From positions 177 through 9,160 of the forward strand of contig WQRL01000046.1 in assembly GCA_009786775.1 (NCBI GenBank): a stretch of 8,984 nucleotides of DNA, read 5' to 3'. The DNA comes from Oscillospiraceae bacterium (GTDB lineage: Bacteria > Bacillota > Clostridia > Oscillospirales > Oscillospiraceae). Positions 1-5,924 of this stretch are shown piece by piece. A model generated the notes under the pieces. It worked only from the letters and a program-made list of their open reading frames with translations. It did not search any database and had not been told where the DNA came from. The position numbers were made by a program, and so were the translations under genes. The stretch's first letter is position 1; every line of letters begins with the position of its first letter.

Positions 1-1
1 C

Positions 2-550
2 TGCGGGGATACTTCGTGGGGGATGTCGTTTGAAGAGAGCCTGCCGGATTTCGAGTTTCTCAGTGAGCTGCCTGGAAAGAAGATTATTCTCAAGGGCAAT
101 CATGACTACTGGTGGTCAACTGCGGCCAAAATGAAAGCCTTTTTACTCATCAATGGCATTGAAAACGTGGAGATTCTTCACAACAATTGTTTTTTTTACA
201 AAGGTACTGCAATTTGCGGAACCCGCGGCTGGGTAAACGAGGAAGATGTGGATGCCCAGCAGAACAAAAAAATTATGACGCGCGAGGCAGGGCGTTTAAG
301 AGCTTCGCTCTTAGCGGCGGGGGATGCAGATGAGAAGTTTTGTTTTTTTCACTACCCGCCTAGATTTAGAAGTCTGATCTGCCACGAAATCATAGCTGTG
401 ATGAATGAATTTAACATAAGCAAATGCTGGTACGGTCATCTTCACAGTCAGGGCCACAAATATGCAGCCATCGGAGAATTTGATGGAATTACTTATGGGT
501 TAATTGCGGCAGACTTTCTGGATTTTACGCCGCATAAGATATTGGAGTAA
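2..550 (+). CDS. Metallophosphoesterase, 5'-truncated by window edge
   Basis: This is the C-terminal part of a calcineurin-like metallophosphoesterase, a family of soluble enzymes with two metal ions that hydrolyse phosphoester bonds; the substrate cannot be read from the sequence. The frame is open from base 2, before the first ATG at 23, and the upstream codons read C-G-D-T-S-W-G. The GD there is the second metal-binding motif, so the gene begins outside the window and ATG 23 is not the start. Counting from base 2, GNHD lies at residues 32-35, followed by the YWW typical of this subfamily, HYPP at 117-120, and GHLH at 145-148, which supplies the last metal ligands. The missing N-terminus, probably about 50 residues, should carry the DxH motif. 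The gene stops at TAA 548-550. No strong terminator follows; the next 78 bases hold only a weak GGGG/CCCC stem at 551-564. The family is clear, the physiological role is not. Confidence 0.9.
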   Translation, partial: CGDTSWGMSFEESLPDFEFLSELPGKKIILKGNHDYWWSTAAKMKAFLLINGIENVEILHNNCFFYKGTAICGTRGWVNEEDVDAQQNKKIMTREAGRLRASLLAAGDADEKFCFFHYPPRFRSLICHEIIAVMNEFNISKCWYGHLHSQGHKYAAIGEFDGITYGLIAADFLDFTPHKILE

Positions 551-628
551 GGGGTAAAAGCCCCGGTAAACCAGCCGCCTACCCAGTGCCTTTTAGTGTG
601 CTTTGTGCGGAAAATGCCGATTAAATTA

Positions 629-657
629 TTGACACTGTGCGTAAACTTATATATAAT
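629..657 (+). promoter_or_regulatory. Consensus sigma-A promoter of the antitoxin-like/GTPase unit
   Basis: The -35 hexamer TTGACA (629-634) and -10 hexamer TATAAT (652-657) both match the consensus perfectly and are 17 bp apart, the optimal spacing. Transcription should start near 664, giving a leader of about 26 nt before the ATG at 690. An AGGTGG ribosome binding site lies at 674-679. This is the strongest promoter signal in the window. A near-palindrome over the -10 box suggests that it is repressed. Confidence 0.85.
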
Positions 658-662
658 GTTAC
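641..662 (+). promoter_or_regulatory. Putative operator: near-palindrome over the -10 box
   Basis: The two 11-base halves, GTAAACTTATA (641-651) and TATAATGTTAC (652-662), are inverted copies of each other at 9 of 11 positions, with outer arms GTAA and TTAC. The dyad contains the whole -10 hexamer and reaches the expected transcription start. RelB/DinJ-type antitoxins are known to bind inverted repeats overlapping their own promoters, and the gene just downstream encodes such a protein. That the protein binds here is inference. Part of the symmetry comes from the AT-rich -10 box itself. Confidence 0.4.
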
Positions 663-689
663 ATATTTCAGACAGGTGGTAATTAGTAA

Positions 690-1190
690 ATGCCAAACCA
701 AATTAATGTGAACATCCGTATGGATAAGGACATAAAAGAGCAGGCGGACAGCTTGTTTAATGAATTAGGGTTTAATATGACAACTGCGATTAACGCTTTT
801 GTCCGGCAGGCGCTGCGTGAGAGGGCGATTCCTTTTCAAATTAAAAGTAGTGCCCAATTAACCCCGGAGCCCATGCTCAGCCCGGTGGCTGTGAGCGCCC
901 CTGTACCCACAGGTATCACAATGCCCTTAAGTGCCCCTCCCCCTGCGGCAGCGGCCGCAAGCGCGTCTGCACCCACACCTGCAAGTGCTCCTGTGCCCGC
1001 AAGCCCTGCGGCCGCGGAGAGCCACAAGGAGGAAACAGTGCGCCCATCACAAGAGGAGAGGGAGGCAGCTTTGCTCGCTGCGGCTTCAGATCCGAGGGGC
1101 ACCGGCACTCACAAACAGGTGGAGTCATTTTGGGCAGCCTATGATTCATACCTTGATTCCCTAGGGTCTAAAAATTCCGATAAACGCTAA
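690..1190 (+). CDS. RelB/DinJ-family antitoxin-like protein with long Pro/Ala-rich insert
   Basis: Residues 1-52 match the N-terminal ribbon-helix-helix region of RelB/DinJ-type antitoxins: a beta strand (INVNIRMD), helix 1 (KDIKEQADSLFNELG), then the signature N-M-T-T-A-I-N-A-F-V-R-Q-A (29-41) and 'IPFQI'. Such proteins form DNA-binding dimers that repress their own promoter, and usually neutralise an RNase toxin encoded next to them. This one is odd in two ways. It has 166 residues where relatives usually have about 85-100, because a low-complexity segment (about 57-110, mostly Ala, Pro and Ser) is followed by a charged stretch and a short C-terminal motif, V-E-S-F-W-A-A-Y-D-S-Y-L-D, which may correspond to the usual antitoxin tail. 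It also has no RelE/YafQ-like toxin beside it; an apparent P-loop GTPase gene starts 11 bases downstream. It has its own consensus promoter and an AGGTGG site 10 bases before the ATG. It may act as a plain regulator or pair with a distant toxin. Domain call good, function uncertain. Confidence 0.82.
   Translation: MPNQINVNIRMDKDIKEQADSLFNELGFNMTTAINAFVRQALRERAIPFQIKSSAQLTPEPMLSPVAVSAPVPTGITMPLSAPPPAAAAASASAPTPASAPVPASPAAAESHKEETVRPSQEEREAALLAAASDPRGTGTHKQVESFWAAYDSYLDSLGSKNSDKR
858..1019 (+). repeat. Low-complexity Pro/Ala/Ser-coding segment
   Basis: Codons 57-110 of the antitoxin-like gene encode variants of S-A-P-x-P and runs of alanine. In residues 61-110, 16 of 50 are Ala and 13 are Pro. 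The DNA is GC-rich compared with the flanking codons, with repeated GCN and CCN codons. The likely product is a flexible, extended linker between the DNA-binding head and the C-terminal motif. Segments of this kind change length easily by slippage. Confidence 0.7.
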
Positions 1191-1201
1191 CGAGGTAGTA
1201 G

Positions 1202-2131
1202 ATGGTAAGTATTGATTTAATATCGGGCTTTCTAGGGGCAGGCAAGACCACGTTTTGCAACTTGCTCCTAAAGCACTATATGGAAACGGGCGCAAAGCCT
1301 GTTTATATTGTCAACGAGTTTGGGCAGACAGGCCTTGATGCGGACATAATAAAAGCAGATGGATTTGAAGCCGTTGAGATGTTCGGGGGCTGTATCTGCT
1401 GTACCCTCAAAGGTGAAGTTTCTGTCGCTATTATCAAGGTTATAGAAGCCTTTTCCCCAACGCACATTGTATTTGAACCCTCGGGGATTTTTATATTCGA
1501 TGATTTCTTTGATATCTTGAAAGTACCTGAGATAAAGCAAAAATGCGTGATTGGAAATGTCCTTACAATTGTGGATGGAGTCAATTTTACTTATGCCAAG
1601 GCAATGTTTGGGAACTTTTTGTACAACCAGATTAAAAACGCCCCGACTTTGGTAATTAGCAAGCTAGAAAAAAGCCGCTGCGCTCCTGATGAACTGGTTG
1701 CGGATTTGCGCAATATTAACCCTGAGGCATTCATAATGGCCAAAAAGTGGGAGCAGTTTAGCTCCGAAGATTTTAAGGCCTTGTTAACAGACCGGAAAGG
1801 GATGGTTTTCAACTACCCCGAACATATCCACGGGCGCTTTCAATCTGCCACAGTCAAGCCTCCGGAGCCCTTCTCCCAGGAGGCGCTTGACGAACTTTGC
1901 GACATGAGTGTTTCGGGTGTGTTTGGCGATTTATTTAGGGTAAAAGGCGTTCTCAATACCGCCGGCGGCCCCATTTTGCTAAATATTGCCAGAGAAGATG
2001 TGAGTATAGAGTATTTTAAGGGGTACTCTGAGTCCACTCTTACATTTATTGGGATTACGGTGGACAAGTGCGAGATAGAGCATTTTTTGAGTACTGCTGC
2101 GCAGATGCCAGACTGTAGTGGGCCTAGCTAA
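1202..2131 (+). CDS. CobW/COG0523-family P-loop GTPase (G3E)
   Basis: This is a 309-residue GTPase of the CobW/HypB/UreG (G3E) class, whose members act as metal chaperones or load cofactors into metalloenzymes in the cytoplasm. Visible motifs are the Walker A GFLGAGKTT (9-17), NEFG (38-41), the family metal-binding CxCC as GGCICCT (62-68, Cys 64, 66, 67), and the switch-like E-P-S-G (92-95). The C-terminal half (about 200-309) fits the CobW C-terminal domain, with 'VKGVLN' near 248. There is no His-rich metal-binding loop. The usual base-recognition motif [N/T]KxD is replaced by S-K-L-E (153-156), so nucleotide preference may differ from the standard family. A GAGG site at 1192-1195 sits 6 bases before the ATG, and the 11-bp gap to the antitoxin-like gene argues for cotranscription. 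The last seven codons form one arm of a perfect hairpin with the stop codon in the loop. The metal and client enzyme cannot be read from this context. Confidence 0.88.
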   Translation: MVSIDLISGFLGAGKTTFCNLLLKHYMETGAKPVYIVNEFGQTGLDADIIKADGFEAVEMFGGCICCTLKGEVSVAIIKVIEAFSPTHIVFEPSGIFIFDDFFDILKVPEIKQKCVIGNVLTIVDGVNFTYAKAMFGNFLYNQIKNAPTLVISKLEKSRCAPDELVADLRNINPEAFIMAKKWEQFSSEDFKALLTDRKGMVFNYPEHIHGRFQSATVKPPEPFSQEALDELCDMSVSGVFGDLFRVKGVLNTAGGPILLNIAREDVSIEYFKGYSESTLTFIGITVDKCEIEHFLSTAAQMPDCSGPS

Positions 2132-2170
2132 GCGCTAGGCCCACTACAGTCTGGTGCCTGCTGAATTTTT
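2101..2170 (+). terminator. Long perfect hairpin at the GTPase stop codon, probable terminator
   Basis: The arms at 2108-2128 and 2134-2154 are perfect reverse complements over 21 bp, with the five-base loop TAAGC (2129-2133) containing the TAA stop codon. Outside them, two G-U pairs, one mismatch and a GCAG/CTGC pairing (2101-2104 with 2158-2161) lengthen the stem. A run of five T follows at 2166-2170, a few bases beyond the stem, so it is not a textbook T-tract. It sits exactly between the GTPase gene and the probable tig promoter, which supports a transcription stop. The stem could also protect the 3' end of the mRNA. Confidence 0.65.
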
Positions 2171-2195
2171 CGTGAAAGAATCAAAATTAAAATTA

Positions 2196-2224
2196 TTGCA
2201 TTATGGCTACTTTTCTGATAAAAT
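2196..2224 (+). promoter_or_regulatory. Probable extended -10 promoter for tig
   Basis: A -10 hexamer TAAAAT (2219-2224, 5 of 6 to consensus) is preceded by TG at 2216-2217, the extended -10 motif. It is spaced 17 bp from TTGCAT (2196-2201), a weak -35 with only TTG matching. Transcription would begin near 2231, about 47 nt before the tig start. The AT-rich gap after a terminator-like hairpin is the expected place for a promoter. I saw no CIRCE or CtsR-type heat-shock operator here. Confidence 0.55.
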
Positions 2225-2263
2225 AAATTGGATATGCCTAAAATACAAATGGCTTAAATTGGC

Positions 2264-2269
2264 AGGAGG
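2264..2269 (+). promoter_or_regulatory. Ribosome binding site that fixes the TTG start of tig
   Basis: AGGAGG at 2264-2269 is a full Shine-Dalgarno match, 8 bases before TTG 2278. No ATG or GTG in this frame is near it, so TTG is the start; the resulting N-terminus M-K-I-R-S-C-E-K-K aligns with usual trigger factor N-termini. Confidence 0.85.
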
Positions 2270-2277
2270 AAGCAGCT

Positions 2278-3876
2278 TTGAAGATTAGATCATGTGAAAA
2301 GAAAGAAAAGAACACTTACGAGATTGTTGTCGAGGTGACTCATGAAGAGTTTGACTCGGCGATAGGCAAGGCTTTTATCAAGAACAGAAAGAGCGTTGCA
2401 GTGCCGGGATTCCGCAGAGGCAAGGCCTCTAGGAAAATGATTGAAGGAATGTATGGAGCATCCGTATTCCACCCCGATGCGCTTGATATTTTAGCACCGG
2501 ATGTCGTGGAATTTGCGGACGAGAACACCGACTTAAAAACAGTCGGGCAGCCGCAGATTTCTGATGTAGATATTAAAGAGGGCAATAATGGCCTGGACAT
2601 GGTAATCACGGTGTCTGTTTATCCGGAAGTCACTCTCGGAGAGTACAAGGGGCTCAAGGCGGTAAAAGAAGCTGTGGAGATTCCTGAAAGTGCAATTGAC
2701 GCTGAAATCGCGAGCGTCCAAATGCGCAATGCCCGCATTGAGAAGGCTGAGCGCCCTGCGCAGCTAGGCGATATAACTGTCATTGATTTTGATGGCTATG
2801 TGGGCGGCGAGCAGTTTGAAGGCGGCAAGGCTGAAGGTTATGAACTAGAGTTGGGTTCCAAGGCCTTTATACCGGGATTTGAGGAAAAGGTAGTAGGCAT
2901 GTCCCCCGGGGAAGAGCGGGACTTAGATTTAGTGTTCCCTGAAGAGTACACACCTGAGCTAGCGGGCAAAGAAGTTGTGTTCAAGGTAAAGCTAAACGAG
3001 ATTAAAGAAAAGCAGCTTCCTGAACTTGATGATGAGTTTGCCAAGGATGTTTCAGAGTTTGATACATTGGAAGAGTATAAGGCTGACATAAGAAAGAGGC
3101 TCAGCGATACAAGGCAAAATGAAGTGGATGCGGCATTTGAGAACGCACTTTTAGAAAAAGTTATTGAAAACATGGAAGCTGAAGTTCCAGATGTGATGGT
3201 TGAGGCACAGATTGACTTGGCCATAGATAATTTCGTGCGGCAAATCCAAGGCTACGGAATGGATCCCTCACAGTACCTACAGATGATGGGTACCACACCT
3301 GAGGCGTTTAGGGAGAGCATGAGGGGTATGAGCGAGAAGCAGGTTAAGGTGAGTTTAGCCCTGGACAAAATTGCCGAACTTGAGGCCTTTGAAATCAGCG
3401 CTGAAGAGATTGAAAAAGAATACGCCACTGCGGCGGAGCGCTTTAACATGGAAATTGCCGAGCTTAAAGAAAGTGTTGAGGAAGAGCGCATAGCAGCCGA
3501 TCTTAAAACACGCCGCGCAGCCAAGCTGATTACTGACACAGCAGTTGCCGAAGCTCCGACTGAGAAAATTGCAGATGTGATTGATGCGGCTGTTGAGGAT
3601 AAGAAAGCACCGGTCAAAGCTAAGCCCAAAAAGGCTGCGGACGGCGAGAAAAAAGCTGCGGCGGACGCCAAGAAGCCCGCTGCCAAGAAGCCGGCCGCGC
3701 AAAAGGGAGCAGATGAGAAAGAGCCGCAGGCTAAAGCAGCCACTGCTGCCAAGAAGCCCGTTGCTAAGAAAACCGCAGCTGCAAAAGAACCCGCAGAAGC
3801 AAAAGAGCCGGCAGCCAAGAAGCCTGCCGCCAAAAAGCCTGCGGCTAAGAAAAAGGCAGATAGCGACGAAAAATAG
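2278..3876 (+). CDS. tig: Trigger factor, ribosome-associated chaperone and prolyl isomerase, with Lys/Ala-rich tail
   Basis: Trigger factor binds at the ribosome exit tunnel and shields nascent chains; it also has an FKBP-type peptidyl-prolyl isomerase domain. The N-terminal ribosome-binding domain is residues 1 to about 120, with the signature G-F-R-R-G-K at 44-49; Ser replaces the usual Pro two residues later. The FKBP-like domain is about 158-243, including 'VIDFDGYVGGEQFEGG', 'FIPGFEEKVVGM' and 'PEEY'. The helical chaperone domain is about 245-425. The protein then continues with a tail of about 92 residues (441-532), of which 29 are Lys, 31 Ala and 10 Pro, built on A-K-K-P-A units like histone H1-type tails. 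At 532 residues it is about 100 longer than the usual 430-450. The start is TTG with a full Shine-Dalgarno. clpP follows after 17 bases, with its own AAGGAG, so cotranscription is likely. Identity is certain; the tail's role is unknown, and nucleic-acid or rRNA binding is a guess from its charge. Confidence 0.97.
   Translation: MKIRSCEKKEKNTYEIVVEVTHEEFDSAIGKAFIKNRKSVAVPGFRRGKASRKMIEGMYGASVFHPDALDILAPDVVEFADENTDLKTVGQPQISDVDIKEGNNGLDMVITVSVYPEVTLGEYKGLKAVKEAVEIPESAIDAEIASVQMRNARIEKAERPAQLGDITVIDFDGYVGGEQFEGGKAEGYELELGSKAFIPGFEEKVVGMSPGEERDLDLVFPEEYTPELAGKEVVFKVKLNEIKEKQLPELDDEFAKDVSEFDTLEEYKADIRKRLSDTRQNEVDAAFENALLEKVIENMEAEVPDVMVEAQIDLAIDNFVRQIQGYGMDPSQYLQMMGTTPEAFRESMRGMSEKQVKVSLALDKIAELEAFEISAEEIEKEYATAAERFNMEIAELKESVEEERIAADLKTRRAAKLITDTAVAEAPTEKIADVIDAAVEDKKAPVKAKPKKAADGEKKAAADAKKPAAKKPAAQKGADEKEPQAKAATAAKKPVAKKTAAAKEPAEAKEPAAKKPAAKKPAAKKKADSDEK
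3664..3855 (+). repeat. Degenerate A-K-K-P-A coding repeats in the tig tail
   Basis: The tig codons for residues 463-526 repeat a short unit (A-K-K-P-A, with A-K-E-P-A variants) about a dozen times. At the DNA level GCCAAGAAGCC-like words recur, with third-position changes that show the copies are not recent perfect duplications. The reverse strand here is also open, giving spurious Ala/Gly/Phe-rich frames. Confidence 0.75.
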
Positions 3877-3893
3877 ATTAAGGAGATGAAAAC

Positions 3894-4475
3894 ATGAGCC
3901 TTGTTCCTTATGTTGTTGAACAAACCGCAAGAGGTGAGCGGTCTTACGATATTTTTTCAAGACTGCTAAATGATAGAATAATTATTTTAAGTGATGAAGT
4001 TAATGATGTTACAGCCAGCTTGATTGTAGCTCAGCTTCTCTATCTTGAAGCCCAAGACCCCGATAAGGATATCCAGTTTTACATAAACAGCCCCGGCGGC
4101 TCAGTGTCATCAGGTTTTGCAATTTATGACACGATGCAGTACGTCAAGGCGGACATATCGACCATATGCATAGGCATGGCTGCCAGCATGGGAGCTTTTC
4201 TCCTGGCTGCCGGTGCCAAGGGCAAACGTATCGCCCTGCCCAACTCTGAGATTATGATTCACCAGCCATCAGGCGGCTTTAGAGGTCAGGCCTCCGATAT
4301 CCAAATCCACGCAGAGAAAATTCTGCGCACCAAGGATAAGCTAAACGAAATTCTCGCGGCAAACACCGGCAAGACCAAGGATGTTGTGCGTGATGCCTCA
4401 GAGCGCGATAATTTCATGACTGCTGAAGAGGCGAAAGATTTCGGCATAATCGACAGCATTATTTTCAAACGATAA
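3894..4475 (+). CDS. clpP: ATP-dependent Clp protease proteolytic subunit ClpP
   Basis: ClpP is the serine peptidase whose two stacked heptameric rings form the chamber of ClpXP and related proteases in the cytosol. The 193 residues are full length for the family. The catalytic triad can be placed by alignment from memory with E. coli ClpP: Ser98 in G-M-A-A-S-M-G-A, His123 in M-I-H-Q-P, and Asp172 in S-E-R-D-N-F. The N-terminus ([19 protein letters not shown]) starts almost directly with the axial loop region, so there is little or no propeptide. The oligomerisation region '[19 protein letters not shown]' is intact. An AAGGAG at 3880-3885 sits 8 bases before the ATG. clpX follows 21 bases after the stop, so the protease and its unfoldase are made together. 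No CtsR-type operator fits in the 17-bp gap before the gene. Confidence 0.98.
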   Translation: MSLVPYVVEQTARGERSYDIFSRLLNDRIIILSDEVNDVTASLIVAQLLYLEAQDPDKDIQFYINSPGGSVSSGFAIYDTMQYVKADISTICIGMAASMGAFLLAAGAKGKRIALPNSEIMIHQPSGGFRGQASDIQIHAEKILRTKDKLNEILAANTGKTKDVVRDASERDNFMTAEEAKDFGIIDSIIFKR

Positions 4476-4496
4476 ACCCAAAGGAGTAACACATAG

Positions 4497-5789
4497 ATGG
4501 CAAAGTATAACGAAGCCAAGGGCGTTCGTTGCAGTTTCTGCGGAAAAAGACAAGAACAAGTTAACCGTATTATAGCAGGCCAGGGTGCCACATATATCTG
4601 TGACGAATGCGTTTCACTGTGCTTGAGCATTCTCGGTGAGGACTATGCCCCCATGACAATGCTCCAGCCCGACATAGGTGACCTTGATATTGAATTTGGG
4701 CGCCTTCCCAAACCCGCTGAAATCCGCGCGGTGCTGGATGAATATGTGGTGGGTCAAGACGACGTGAAAATAGCTCTGGCAGTGGCGGTTTACAATCATT
4801 ACAAACGGCTGCTGCACATGAGTGAAAACGACTCGGAGCTGCAAAAAAGCAATATACTCATCATCGGGCCGACAGGGAGCGGCAAGACTCTTTTTGCACA
4901 GACACTTGCTAAAATCCTCAAGGTTCCGTTCGCCATTGCCGATGCAACCACTCTCACGGAAGCGGGCTATGTGGGCGACGATGTGGAAAACATCTTGCTT
5001 CGGCTTCTGCAAGCTGCCGACTTTGACGTTGAAAGCGCGCAGTGCGGCATAATATACATAGACGAAATTGACAAGATAACCCGCAAGAGCGAAAACACCT
5101 CGATTACAAGAGATGTTTCAGGCGAGGGTGTACAGCAGGCACTGCTTAAAATTCTCGAAGGCACAGTGTCAAATGTTCCGCCTCAAGGTGGGCGCAAACA
5201 CCCACATCAGGAGTTTATAAGCATTGATACCACAAACATACTCTTTATCTGCGGCGGTGCATTTGAGGGCATTGACAAAATAATCGAAAACAGGCTTGAC
5301 AAGAAGAGCATGGGCTTCGGTGCTGAAATAAAGAGCAAAAAAGACAAGGATGTAGGAGAAATTCTTTCAAACATCCAATCCCACGATCTGCTCAAGTTTG
5401 GCCTTATACCTGAACTGGTTGGGCGTATGCCTGTAATCGCCCCTCTCAAATCCCTGACAAGGGAGGATATGGTGCGCATTCTAAAAGAGCCTAAGAATTC
5501 TGTTGTGCGGCAATACACCACCCTTTTGGGTTATGACAACGTAACCCTTGAGTTTACGGATGAAGCTCTCGCCGCGATTGCTGAGAAGGCAATAGCCATG
5601 GAAATAGGTGCCCGCGGTCTACGGAGCATAATGGAGAAGGCGATGCTCCAGATAATGTATGAGATCCCCTCAGATAAGAAGATTGAGAAGGTTACAATTA
5701 CTGAGCAATGCATTACCGAATCAGCACCTCCGCTTATAACGAAGCGGCCTAAACCCCAAATTGATCCGGATGCAGTTTCTGCATCCTAA
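4497..5789 (+). CDS. clpX: ClpX, AAA+ unfoldase of the ClpXP protease
   Basis: ClpX recognises substrates, unfolds them with ATP and threads them into ClpP. The 430-residue protein is complete. The N-terminal zinc-binding domain has Cys12, Cys15, Cys35 and Cys38 (C-x2-C-x19-C-x2-C). The AAA+ domain shows Walker A GPTGSGKT (124-131), the pore loop G-Y-V-G (157-160), Walker B with IIYIDEID (185-192), the R-K-H loop (233-235), and the sensor-2 motif G-A-R-G-L-R-S (371-377). The ClpP-docking tripeptide, IGF in E. coli, is M-G-F here (272-274), a conservative change. An AAGGAG at 4481-4486 lies 10 bases before the ATG. The last six codons form a small hairpin that abuts the stop codon, and a terminator-like hairpin follows, so the tig-clpP-clpX transcript may end or be attenuated here. 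Identity is certain. Confidence 0.98.
   Translation: MAKYNEAKGVRCSFCGKRQEQVNRIIAGQGATYICDECVSLCLSILGEDYAPMTMLQPDIGDLDIEFGRLPKPAEIRAVLDEYVVGQDDVKIALAVAVYNHYKRLLHMSENDSELQKSNILIIGPTGSGKTLFAQTLAKILKVPFAIADATTLTEAGYVGDDVENILLRLLQAADFDVESAQCGIIYIDEIDKITRKSENTSITRDVSGEGVQQALLKILEGTVSNVPPQGGRKHPHQEFISIDTTNILFICGGAFEGIDKIIENRLDKKSMGFGAEIKSKKDKDVGEILSNIQSHDLLKFGLIPELVGRMPVIAPLKSLTREDMVRILKEPKNSVVRQYTTLLGYDNVTLEFTDEALAAIAEKAIAMEIGARGLRSIMEKAMLQIMYEIPSDKKIEKVTITEQCITESAPPLITKRPKPQIDPDAVSAS
5768..5786 (+). other. Short hairpin formed by the last codons of clpX
   Basis: GGATGCAG (5768-5775) and CTGCATCC (5779-5786) are perfect reverse complements around the loop TTT, and the stop codon TAA begins at the next base. 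No T-run follows, so this is not itself an intrinsic terminator. It may stabilise the mRNA end or slow ribosomes at the stop codon; chance is possible. Confidence 0.5.
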
Positions 5790-5809
5790 CAGATAAACAT
5801 ATGCCATTT

Positions 5810-5855
5810 GGATTAGGTAACACATTGTAATGCCTAATCCTTTGCATTAATTTTT
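5810..5855 (+). terminator. Probable intrinsic terminator or attenuator between clpX and lon
   Basis: GGATTAGGTA (5810-5819) pairs with TGCCTAATCC (5831-5840) over ten positions including one G-U, around an 11-base loop. ATGC (5801-5804) and GCAT (5844-5847) can add an outer stem. A T-rich stretch with five consecutive T at 5851-5855 follows. The stem is moderate in strength and the U-tract is interrupted, so partial readthrough into lon is plausible. The dyad could alternatively be a protein-binding operator for lon. Confidence 0.5.
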
Positions 5856-5868
5856 AGATCTGCATTTT

Positions 5869-5904
5869 GCCCCTGAGGCGGCGAAAGCCACGGCTCCGTG
5901 CCGC
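5869..5904 (+). other. GC-rich, foldable leader just upstream of lon
   Basis: In a few dozen bases there are several short pairings: GCC/GGC (5869-5871 with 5877-5879), a GGC-GAAA-GCC tetraloop stem (5880-5889), CACG/CGTG (5889-5892 with 5897-5900), and GCGGC/GCCGC (5878-5882 with 5900-5904). Some exclude others. The segment is much richer in GC than the preceding 60 bases and ends 8 bases before the lon ribosome binding site. I cannot match it to a known riboswitch. No convincing lon promoter was found in 5790-5924. Confidence 0.25.
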
Positions 5905-5912
5905 GATGGACG

Positions 5913-5918
5913 AAGGAG
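5913..5918 (+). promoter_or_regulatory. Ribosome binding site that decides the lon start
   Basis: AAGGAG at 5913-5918 lies 6 bases before ATG 5925. An in-frame GTG at 5898 would add nine residues and place this site inside the gene; it has no Shine-Dalgarno of its own and the added residues do not look like a Lon N-terminus. ATG 5925 is therefore preferred. Confidence 0.85.
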
Positions 5919-5924
5919 ATACAA

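Noticed and set aside
23..25. ATG 23 as the start of the metallophosphoesterase
   Set aside because: Conserved residues, including the GD metal-binding motif, lie upstream in the same frame, so the gene continues off the left edge.
551..600. Terminator after the metallophosphoesterase gene
   Set aside because: Only a four-pair GGGG/CCCC stem is visible and no T-run follows directly; too weak to call.
836..1164. Overlapping open frames on both strands within the antitoxin-like gene
   Set aside because: The GC-rich Pro/Ala segment lacks stops in several frames; products are low complexity and have no ribosome binding sites.
690..2131. Classical type II toxin-antitoxin pair
   Set aside because: The downstream gene is a P-loop GTPase with CxCC and Walker A motifs, not a RelE/YafQ-fold toxin.
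3252..3960. Long reverse-strand open frames (223 and 201 codons) opposite the tig tail
   Set aside because: They are antisense to the clearly real tig gene. Their Ala/Gly/Phe/Leu-rich repeats are the mirror of Lys/Ala codons, and they match no family.
5825..5853. Promoter for lon (TTGTAA, 17 bp, TAATTT)
   Set aside because: Only 4 and 3 of 6 positions match the consensus, and it overlaps the terminator-like dyad.
5898..5924. Upstream GTG start for lon
   Set aside because: It lacks its own ribosome binding site, and the strong AAGGAG at 5913-5918 fits ATG 5925.
5869..5924. Riboswitch upstream of lon
   Set aside because: A GCGAAAGCC word recalls parts of known aptamers, but I could not match a full conserved core of any class.
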